A stretch of 64,000 nucleotides of DNA from assembly GCF_000346465.2 (NCBI RefSeq), contig NC_034012.1:23655429-23719428 (forward strand), given 5' to 3'. The notes beneath the pieces were generated by a model, which was given only the letters and a program-made list of their open reading frames with translations, ran no database searches and was not told the origin of the DNA. The stretch comes from Prunus persica. Taxonomy: Eukaryota > Streptophyta > Magnoliopsida > Rosales > Rosaceae. The translations under genes were made by a program, and so were the position numbers. Of this stretch, positions 54,484 through 64,000 are shown in pieces (the stretch's first letter is position 1; every line of letters begins with the position of its first letter).

Positions 54484-57400
54484 ATGAGCGGTGCACCTAA
54501 AAGACCTCACGAAGAGAGTGGTCATTCCTCCTCTTCAAAATACCCACATGATGATTCAGGAGCTTACCCGAAGCTGTCATCATCGGTTTCCAATGAGTAC
54601 CATCCTCCCTATGAGATGGCTCAAGATTCTCGCTTGCCGAAGATTCCCCGTACAGAATCCCGTGACCTGGATAGAAGATCCCCCATTCATTCAATATATC
54701 GAATGCCATCAACTTCAAATGATTTGCATGTAGATCAGGCGGCTCCTTCTGAAAACAGATTGGAGTCCAGAGATTCCAAGGATACTAGAGATCTTCGGTT
54801 TGAGAACCGAGACACAAAGACAGAGACGAGGGACTTGTACAGTGAGTCAAGGAGGGATACACAGAATGCTAAGGGTGAAAAGGATGTGAGGTATGACAGT
54901 CGAGGGGATGACAATAAGGAGACGAAATATGAAAGGGAGAATTTTAATGATGTGAAGGCTGACCTGAAAATGGAAGGTTATGTTGTGCCCAGTAGTCACT
55001 TGAATTGGAAAGACTCAAAAGAATACCATAGAGGAAAACGGTATTCTGATGCCCCAGCTGGAAGTACAGATGCCTGGCATCGCAGTAGTACACAAGGCCA
55101 TGTTGAGCTGGGAAAGGAAGTCCTTGCTACTGAGGAGCGGGATCATGTAGAGGCACATGAGGCTGTTGGGGAAAATAAATTTGATTCTAAAGGTGAGGAT
55201 AAATTCAAAGATAAGGATAGAAAAAGGAAAGATATGAAGTACCGGGAATGGGGAGACAGGGATAAGGAAAGAAGTGATCGTAGGAGCACTATTCCAGTAG
55301 CTAACAGCAGTAGTGAGTGCAAAGAACCAGCAAAAGAAGAAAGAGATTCAGAGAGGTGGGAGAGGGAGAGGAGGGACACCGGCAAAGACAAGGAAAGACT
55401 AAGAGAGAGGGAAAGGGATCATACCAAGAAAGACCCATGGAATGGAGTAGAGAAAGATGGTTCAAATAATGAGAAGGAAGTGGGGGACGGGTCTATTAGA
55501 GTGTCAGAACAGGAAATTCTGCCAGCAGAGCAGAAGAAACAGAAAGATTTTGATAGTTGGAGAAATGTTGATAGGGAATCCAGAGACAGGAGGAAAGAAA
55601 GAGATGTTGATGTTGAAGGAGATAGAACTGAAAAGCGCAGTAGGGGCTATGACAAAGAATCAGATGATGGATGTGCAGATTGTGAAGGGGCCACAGACCG
55701 AGATAAGGAAGTTTGTAATTATGGAGTTCAGCAGCGTAAAAGGATGCAACGGTCAAGGGGTAGCCCTCAGGTGGCAAATCGTGAGCTGCGCTTTAGGTCC
55801 CGCACTCAAGACAATGAAGGGTGTGTTTAAATATTTTCCTTTTCCGATTTTATTGCAAGTATGATGGGTTACTGATTTCACATATTCAAAAAAGTATGTG
55901 AAAATATGCTCTAGCATTTTGATATTGCATAGATAAACTACTAATTTTGAACCTAAATTTAGTAGATTGATAATTGTGTTTGTTTTGCATATGGATTCAG
56001 AAAAGCTATTCGTCTGTAGTAATCTGTGCAATGGCTACAAGCAATATATTTTCTAGGTATATGCAAAATTCTTTGGAAGTGGATTATCAACTTTTGCAGT
56101 GTAGACAATGATATACTGTCTGCACATATTAAAAGCATAATTGGTGTGAAAATAAAGTGGCAGTTATCTCTCCACTTCTTTATAGGACATTTGTTTACTG
56201 AAATTAATTTTACTACAGTTATCGTAAGTCATTCGCTGAAAGGTTTATCTTTTAATTTTGTTTTTACTGATTCAATTTGTAATTTGGTGGTGTGAATTAT
56301 AAATGATAAACATATTTGTTACTGCCATCACTTTATTTGTTATCATAAGTCATTTGCTAAATGTAATGGCAGCCCAAGGTAATAGCTTGGTAAAGCAAAA
56401 ATCTTATAATACCATTATAAATTCAAGAATCAAGTTTAAATGAAAAGTATACTTTTCCTTAAAGCGTTGAAATATCAACGTACAGCTATCCTTGTTTTCT
56501 TCAGCAAAATGTCATTCGTCAGCATACAGTCAAATTTGGTTTCATGTTGAAGTTAATGGATATTCATTTGTCTTGTGATGGAAGTGGTGTCCCTCGTTTC
56601 ATACACAATTTAATTTTGTTTATGTGTTCTTGTATTTTGCAGATCCCAAGGTGCGCCCTTGTATTCCATTTTCGTGGAACAATAATTTTTTTGTTGGTGA
56701 AGTTCTGTAGATGTCAGCAGAAATTTATTTTGTTTGTGCTCTTCACTTTACCCTCCAATAAATGCATACATGTATATGTACAACATCCCAACCATATCCC
56801 TTGTTCATAAATAATTTCTTCCATTCTTGTACACATTAATTTATACACACATAAGTCTGCACTTATAGTTTTACTGTGGTCACTGCTGTTTTGATTATAT
56901 ATACAAAAACCAGAGGTGTTTGTCTAAATGAAGCTTCAGACTTGATGTGATTGAGGCTATTGTGGTACATATATTCATCTTTCTGGAATTCAATGTGCTG
57001 CTTTTGATGATCGCAATTATATCATCTACAATTAATGTATAGGCTTAATCCTAATGGGTGGGATTTCAATATCTCATGATTAAAGGTTTGAGTATATGTC
57101 ACTGGAAAAACATTTCTCAGGGTTTTAGCTTTTTCTATCCTTACCTTCATTTGTGGTGGGGAATGAGATTTAGAACAGCTTTTTCGAGTCTGCCTTTATT
57201 GTTGTGCATATCTCCCTTGACTTTGTAGGCTTTCCGACTCTCAAATTATTCCATTTCCAACATGGCTGGAATTTTAATCTTCACAGAAATCTGACTGGTT
57301 TGGAGATTGTGGTGGGGAATGAGATTTAGAACAGCTTTTTCGAGTCTGCCTCCATTGTTGTGCATATCTCCCTCGACTCTGTAGGCTTTCCGACTCTCAA

Positions 57401-60400
57401 ATTATTCCATTTCCAACATGGCTTGAATTTTAATCTTCACAGAAATCTGACTGGTTTGGAGATTGTGGAGCTGTCTCTCTATTTTCTTCACTTGTAAATG
57501 CGTCCTTTCATTTTGGTAGACTGGATATAAGATTTTGGAAACTTGGTCCTGTGGGAACTTTGCATGTAAATCTTGTTATAGTAGGTTGATAGATTAGCCA
57601 TCTCTCCCCAATTTTAATCCTTGCACGATTTGGTTGGTTAAAATACCATGTTAGGAGGTGGAGTTTACTCTGTTATTTTGTCAGATTGGAAAGCATATTT
57701 TCTGTAATTCCTTGGAAATTCTGTTTGAGTTAATTACACAAACATCCCCTGAAGTTTGACTTTGTTTGGCATGTACTATTAGTAGAACCTCAAACAAACA
57801 AGCATTAGATGATAGTGACAGAGCATGTGGATGGAAAATTGCTGCGCAATCCCATTTGAAATGAAGGGGAGAAGAAAACTACTCTGTTGACCCCAACTGC
57901 TCGCCAGTTTGATGAATCATTTACTGATCAACACTAAGGAAAAGAACCCTAAATGACATGCCCAAATCTCATGTCCTTCTCTCAATTTTATCCCATGCTT
58001 ACCCTCTCATTCTGGTGGTTTCAGTGTGGACAATGTTTGCTATGGTTGATGCTGGTTGGTTAAGGGTTGTCTTTCGTGCCCAAAAATTAGCCTCTTTCAT
58101 AATTTAAAAATTCTTCTCTCTACCCCCATGGTGAATTAAGGTCCGAAAGAAAGGAGCCGTCCCCCTACCGTCATGGTGAAGTAGTCTGGTTTGAAAGAAG
58201 GGAGCTCTGACCTTGTCTGGAATTCGGAAAGTAAGAAGCAATAAGAACAATTGCTTGTAGAGTTGCATGATTCATTGAATCTAAAGAGACAAATATCCAT
58301 AAATAAGCATTTTCCTAGGGAGGAAAAATTGTCAATGATTTCACAGCCTTCTTTTGGATAGGTGGACTGGGGGGATATTATTTTTCTTGGGTCAATGTAT
58401 GTTACATTGTTATAGAACACTCCATGATAAAACATCTACATTCTTAGCTTCTAAATTCTTTGAAAATAGGTTCCGTTCTAGTTAATTTTTTTAAACAGAT
58501 GCAAACATGCAACACACTCAAACTGAGCAGGAGAGAGTTAAGAGTGTTTTCTAGTCATGTAGTAAAAAGTTTTCTTAGCTTTTCTGTAATAGTCAACATC
58601 AGTATTCTGTATTGCATGGTTATTGTTGCACATTGGTTGTGTGCTAACACTGCTATTGTTTCAGGTAAAAATGAAGTATCCTCTGTTGTTTATAAAGTTG
58701 GTGAATGCATGCAAGAACTGATAAAGTTGTGGAAGGAATATGAAGTATCTCAAGGTGAAAAAAATGAAAGCTGTCTAACTGGTCCAACTCTTGAAATTCG
58801 GATCCCAGCTGAGCATGTTACCGCAACAAATCGCCAAGTAAGATCTAAATTATGTTCGTACGAAATTGGGCTACAATGTACTTGTTTTCTTGTGTTTTCG
58901 TCGTGATAATTTTCTAGTGATCCTGTGTTCAAACTTTTTGGTATATTCTGTTTATGGTTTCCACAGAGAGTATTGCTCATTGTTTGTGTATTCCTTTGAA
59001 TGTACTTGTTTTCTTGCATTTTCGTTGTGATAATTTTCTAGTGCTCTTGTGTTCAAACTTTTTGGTATATTTCTGTTTATGGTTTCCACAAGTATTGCTC
59101 ATTGTTTGTGTATTCCTTTGCTTCATATGTGGTATGTCAGATGTGAACAGAATTCTGTAGGTATTTGATATTAGCAGCTGATCTAGTCTTCATATATGGT
59201 TTTTTTTATTTTTTTATTTTTAATTATTTTATTTTATTTTAAAACACTTTTCTGTTACTAGGTGCTTTTTAGAGTGTAGTCATTTTTTCTTTCCAAATTA
59301 ATTAACTGCCTTTATGGGTTGGTTGTACATTTGTTTGCCCTTCTGAACCAATTTGTTTTGAAAGTTTATTGTTCAATTCTCATTCTTATCAGTGTTTAGG
59401 TTGTGGAAAACATTAATGTTTGCTTTTGTCTATTCTTCGTTTGTTCTTTTGATTTGTTTTTGTTTTATGTTTTTAATTCCATTACATGCAGGTTAGAGGT
59501 GGCCAGCTGTGGGGGACAGATATATACACAGATGATTCAGATCTCGTTGCTGGTATGTGGTTTTAGGGTTGGTTTAAGTTTTTCTTTGTTCAGATGGTTG
59601 GTTTCAGTTAGTAGTGAGTCTATATGCTATATGACCTGGTCATGTATGAAAGTGAGTATTAATGGTTCAGTGTTGCTTTCCAGTTCTCATGCACACAGGA
59701 TATTGCCGACCAACAGCGTCTCCCCCACCTCCTGCAATCCAAGAGTTGCGTGCTACAGTTCGAGTACTACCTCCACAAGACTGTAAGTGTATTTCTTGCT
59801 TAGTGTGAATAGGTGCCGCTGTCAATGTCTGTTACTTACAAAGAATATGGACATGGAAATTTGATTGAATATACCTCGAATTTTGATTTAAAATGATTTA
59901 AAGCAATTGTTTATTCGTTGTACTTGTGATGTTGAATTAGATGAACAACTCAGGACTACTTAGATTCCTAAATACGAATATCATTAATCATTCATTCATT
60001 TGCTTACCCAACAATTAATACAATAAGTATGTTAATGGTTAATACATATAAGCACTTTTTCATTCATATATTTATCAAGCAAATAGCTTAATTTCAATTT
60101 AAAATATTTATTAAAAAAAAATTATTAAAATAACATCAAAGAAGAAGAGAGAAATAGGTAAAGAAATATAAATAAGTAATTAGCTATCATTAATTAAAGG
60201 ATCAGTTAGTGAGTTCGAATGTGGTGTCTCATCCTTGATGGTTTTAGGGAATGACGAGAGATTTCCCGTTGAGGTCAATTCAATTCTTTGTGGCACTTGG
60301 TCATCCAGAGTAAAATATGGCTTACATGCAAACAACTGGGATTGAGGCATGAGTCAGTGCTTTGCAAAGCATTTCTGAAGGCCTTTCTGTTTGGAGGGGG

Positions 60401-63400
60401 ATAAAACTCAATTTTGGGAGGATTACTTGGGTGGGAATTGAAGTGCTTTTCCCCTCCTGTTCTCCCTGCTCTCCTTGATTGAGAACTTCTCACTTTCATC
60501 CTTTAGAGCTGATGGAGAGTTTGCTGTGTCTTTAGGTTTGTTTTCTTGCGAGTAATTTCTTGATTCTTTTGTTATGCATGACAACTTCTCCCCATTCCTT
60601 ACGATATGGAAGGCCAAAGTGCCTCCCAAGGTGCACTTGTTCATGAAAGGGTAAATATTTGTGAGGTCTGAATCTGGTGGTGCATGTCTAGGGTTTTTGA
60701 GGGTATTAGAAGGGCTTATGGGTGTATTGATGTCAGCGAACTGGTAATCTTGGAAGCCTTCATCTGTTAGTTAATAATAAAAATGGCTGAAATTTGGGTC
60801 TTTGGTTGATAGGTTTATTGTCTATTTAAAGGGTTGCGCTTGCCGAATTATCATTCTAAGTGAAGAAAAGATAGCATTCCCTATATTATATAGTAATGAA
60901 ATGCCCACGTTGTTTGTTCCAATTTAATGGCAGTCCACCAGTTATTCAATTAAAAAACCTAAGCTAGTTCTTTTTCATTTACACACACCCCAATGAGTAA
61001 ATTAATGCTTTGTTTACTTTTAATTCTAACATTTTATTAGGTTACATTTCTACTCTGAGAAACAATGTTCGATCTCGAGCCTGGGGAGCTGCAATTGGTT
61101 GTAGCTACCGTGTTGAGCGCTGTTGCATCGTGAAGGTGATAAGAACTTAAAGCCAATTTATTTATCCTTTTTAAGCGCGTGTGTGTGTGTGTTTGTTTTT
61201 TTTTTACACTTTATGTAATGGCTAAATTATGTAGTGCTTCATATGATTTTGCAGATGCTAAGTACATATTTAGGGACTTGGATTTAATAATTTGTTAGCA
61301 TGAACTGGAAACTAGTGGTTTGTAATGATTCTTCTGGGCTTATAGCACTGATGCTTCTTCCTAATTATCTGGTTTTCAGAAGGCAGGAGGAACCATTGAT
61401 CTTGAGCCTTGTCTTACGCACACTTCTACAGTGGAGCCTACCCTTGCTCCAGTGATTGTTGAGCGTACAATGACTACAAGGGCTGCAGCTTCGGTATTAT
61501 TCTGACATCCTCTACTCAGCAAATGTTTTTTTATTTCTATTTTAGTTGAAAATTTTCTTCCTTTTGGAATATGTCCCCTAGTCCATTTTCCATTATTGCA
61601 GCCACTTTTTAAGTTTTAATTTTTGAAACATGCAAACCACTGCTTAAGGAAGTTTTATTTATTTATTTGTAATAGAAACTTGTCTTTTGGATTATATGTC
61701 CTATTTCATTTGCCGTTATCTCCAGCAGCTGATTAGTTTAAATCTTCAAAACATGTAAGTGGTTTGGGGATTTTCATATTCTCAAGTATTCAACATCTTG
61801 TGAAACCCTTTCCTGACACATAAAATACTGTGATAGAATACGGCAGTGATCTGGAATTTACACTCAGACAAAAGAGTTGATTCTTTTGAACTGTAAAATG
61901 TGGTGTGTTATTGAACAAACCCAGAACAGGATTTATGCACACAAATATGTACTTGGGTTAGGAAAATTATTGTTGTAGAATTTACCCATAAGTTGTTGTA
62001 AACTTTGGAAATGCAATCTTATGCAAGAAGAGTGACTCAATGAAGGATACCAAATAGTAACTGAATATGGCCGCTGCATTTATATGTTTCAAATGATTTA
62101 CAATATTATCTGCTGCATTTGTGTGAGACCAATATTTTAGTTTAGAAATCTTTATGAAGCAGAGTTCACAATGATTTCATCCATACGTATTGCTCCCAAT
62201 ACAACTTTTGGTAAACTGCTGGCAATTTATGTGTTGTGTTGAAGATCTTGCAACTAATTTTGACGCAGAATTGGTGTGGGCCTTCTAGCAATCCATGAGG
62301 CCTTTTGCATTTTGTATTATAAAGTGTAGATGTATGGAAAATGAATTTGAACGATGTTCAGAGTAGTTTACACTGGAAATCAATCAGCAATAGATTTTCC
62401 CAAATGTGTGAAACTTTCTTTCAATGTTTTTGCTTTGTTATTATTAATTGTATTTGCACATAACGTTTACCTCAAAGGAAGGTTCAGCTCTAGACATTCT
62501 TGATAATGTGCCCTTTTTGTTAGTGGGTTGGCATGTAGATCTATTATAGTAATTATGTCTTGAACTTCTTTGGTCTTGCATTTAGTAGCCTTCAACATTG
62601 CGGTTATACAGCTTTAAGACAGGTTTGATCTGGTAGGTCAGGCCTTAAGCTTTGCCCTCGTGTTTTGTTTTGAGTTGGCAACAGGCAAGAATGCCGGGTT
62701 TGTGATTATTTGGAGGGTATTTGGGAATGTTTCGTCATTTTAAAAAGTTGTTTATGGAACTAGAGTTTGAGGGGTTGGAGATGTGAGATGAGGTGGAGTT
62801 TCTCTAGGAGAGTTGTTTGAGGTTGAATTTTGTTATTGGTTGTCTTCTGAGATCCAATACATCTTATTCTGGTCCTCATGATTTATGCGACTTAAGTTGA
62901 ATTTCCTTCCTTTTGAGGGTTTAGAACTTTCTGCTTTGGAGGCTAATTATAATGTTCTGAGGTGCTTGTATTCTTGGGCAATAAAGACTATACCCTGTTT
63001 TTTTCTTTGGTCTGATGGTCTACCCTATTGTTTTTCAGTTTTTGTCTGTGTTCTGCCTTTAAGTTTGTAATTTTCTCTAGCCTTCAACGTTCATTGGCAA
63101 TGGAAGTACGAAAGGCCTCCATGAGACTGGGTGGCGAGAGCAAACAACCTTAAGCTTTATTTGGGGTGAACACATATACTTGTTAAACAATGCCACCTCG
63201 CCTTACATTTTTCTTTGTTTGCTACGATGGGTTTATCCCTCTAACTTTGCTATCTTTTCTTGATTACATCTTGCTAAGGTAAGAACTCAACTTCTAATGG
63301 CCATTTTGACCGATGTATGATTTATTTGAAAGTGCATGTCAAGTTTTTCTCAACTGCTTTCAACATTTTTTTCAAGTTAATGCAAAAGGTGCTATCACTT

Positions 63401-63762
63401 AAGTTAATTGTAATTTGTAAACAGTATAACCATGGTTAGGCAGCGCCACCGTAACCAATTTAAAGTTTACATGCATATGCATGTACTATTGAAAAAAAAA
63501 TTCGTTTGTTAAATTTCATCAGATGATTTTTTACTTGTGCTTATGTTTAGATTTCCAGTCATTACTGCAGTGATATAGTTTCATACTTGGATTGTATATC
63601 TGTGTATTGTCATATGATTTTAATCTTATAAAAACTCATGACCTTTCAACAATCATCACTATTTCCCAGCTTACATAATGGCTTTATTCTTCAGAATGCA
63701 TTGCGGCAACAAAGATTTGTACGAGAAGTTACAATACAGTACAACCTCTGTAATGAGCCTTG
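54484..63762 (+). CDS. HDC1: HDC1-like histone deacetylation complex protein (Rxt3 domain), 5' part
   Basis: Seven coding exons are visible: 54484-55822, 58665-58837, 59492-59552, 59684-59782, 61041-61135, 61380-61493 and 63695-63762. More exons lie beyond the window. Exon 1 (about 446 codons, start MSGAPKRPHEESG) is a disordered Arg/Asp/Glu/Lys-rich stretch. Exon 2 has GECMQELIKLWKEYE. Exons 3-7 form an Rxt3-type domain: GGQLWGTDIYTDDSDLVA, VLMHTGYCRP, LPPQDCY, STLRNNVRSRAWGAA, GGTIDLEPCLTHTS, ALRQQRFVREVTIQYNLCNE. From memory, Arabidopsis HDC1 (At5g08450) has this order and acts in nuclear Sin3/HDA6-HDA19-type deacetylase complexes. Phases fit at all junctions except exon 1-2, where the donor that keeps the frame (55823, GTGTTT) is weak. 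The true start is the ATG at 54484, not the upstream TTG. Confidence 0.9.
57152..57463 (+). repeat. 2 x 156-bp tandem duplication in HDC1 intron 1
   Basis: Both copies start TGTGGTGGGGAATGAGATTT and end GACTGGTTTGGAGAT. Only a few base differences are seen (e.g. CCTTTATTG/CCTCCATTG, CCTTGACTTTG/CCTCGACTCTG). Apart from this repeat, intron 1 (55823-58664) holds no recognised element. Confidence 0.9.
58877..59120 (+). repeat. 2 x about 124-bp tandem duplication in HDC1 intron 2
   Basis: Units start at 58877 and 59001 with TGTACTTGTTTTCTTG and contain GTGTTCAAACTTTTTGGTAT and ATTGCTCATTGTTTGTGTAT. A few substitutions and one 4-base deletion separate them. No coding content. Confidence 0.88.
60505..60653 (+). 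pseudogene. LINE zf-RVT-type fragment in HDC1 intron 4
   Basis: Frames on the plus strand read RADGEFAVSLGLFS, then after a stop FLTIWKAKVPPKVHLFMKG. The DGxF(S/A)V ... IWK-K-PPKV order is what the C-terminal zf-RVT region of plant LINE reverse transcriptases looks like. The surrounding intron (59783-61040) shows no more of the element. Short and degraded, so confidence is modest. Confidence 0.5.
61494..63694 (+). other. HDC1 intron 6, nothing recognised
   Basis: 2.2 kb of T-rich intron between the donor TCG|GTATTA and the acceptor TTCTTCAG. No ORF with domain content and no inverted-repeat element was noticed. The last 238 bases of the window (63763-64000) are also intronic, or hold a further exon that I could not place. 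Confidence 0.55.
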
Positions 63763-64000
63763 GTACACCACATCTTTCTTACCCTTTAATTCTGTTGAGC
63801 CTTGGTTTTCAGATGCTTGTATTAACTACAAACTTGCATTCTCTTTCGTTATGTGGAATGAATTTCAGACGTGTGCTATATTTTAACCCAAGCAATGACA
63901 TTCTCTGCCTGTATAACTATCAAATAATATCTTTTATATTATAGCAGGGGTTCGTCCGAGTGCTTAACGGTGTTTATCATGTTTGCATCTCATGCCTTAA

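Noticed and set aside
63948..64000. Possible further HDC1 exon starting after ATAGCAG at 63954
   Set aside because: Joined to exon 7 it gives W-GSSECLTV, unlike the continuation expected for the family; more likely intron sequence, with the next exon outside the window.

Overview
The window is a 64-kb piece of nuclear DNA from a flowering plant. The introns are AT-rich and the spliced genes have clear Arabidopsis-type relatives. The repeat load is heavy and typical of plants: Athila/Tat and chromovirus Ty3/gypsy, Ty1/copia, CACTA, hAT, long-inverted-repeat foldback, LINE and MITE sequences. I think a woody rosid is likely (the style of the repeats suggests Rosaceae), but the family cannot be proven from the sequence alone.

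Layout. 1-7441 is the 3' part of an Athila-type Ty3/gypsy element: a pol pseudogene with one frameshift, a long non-coding 3' spacer with an antisense ORF, a purine tract and the 3' LTR. 7442-9000 is low-complexity DNA, the end of an inverted-repeat element and a chromovirus integrase relic. 9.0-12.9 kb carries a single-exon P-class PPR gene on the minus strand and an orphan exon-like block. 13.0-20.7 kb is a RINGv (MARCH-type) membrane E3 ligase gene on the plus strand with three coding exons; one intron holds a LINE endonuclease relic and the other a foldback element. 21.6-23.35 kb is an inverted-repeat element swollen by TA microsatellite that contains further small elements. 24.6-26.55 kb is a four-exon minus-strand gene for an ARGLU1-like Arg/Glu-rich splicing protein. 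27.1-35.0 kb is a stack of nested LTR sequences, including two solo LTRs with target-site duplications. 35.0-41.75 kb is a decayed CACTA element with a preserved right terminus. 42.3-47.4 kb holds a MITE, another LTR relic, a perfect hairpin, a hAT transposase relic and another inverted-repeat element. 47.43-53.53 kb is an inverted-repeat element split by a young copia element (47686-52677) whose two 189-bp LTRs look identical. Its gag and pol share one frame and are separated by a single UAG codon. 53.8 kb to the window end is the 5' part of an HDC1 (Rxt3-domain histone deacetylation complex) gene on the plus strand.

Four host genes are well supported: PPR (organelle RNA), RINGv E3 ligase (membrane ubiquitination), ARGLU1-like (nuclear splicing/transcription) and HDC1 (chromatin). 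They are unrelated housekeeping or regulatory genes separated by repeats, and nothing suggests a cluster or shared pathway. The features most worth follow-up are the young copia element with its in-frame stop, several inverted-repeat structures, the orphan exon near 10.8 kb, and the nested and duplicated repeats. No RNA gene, CRISPR array or bacterial feature was seen.
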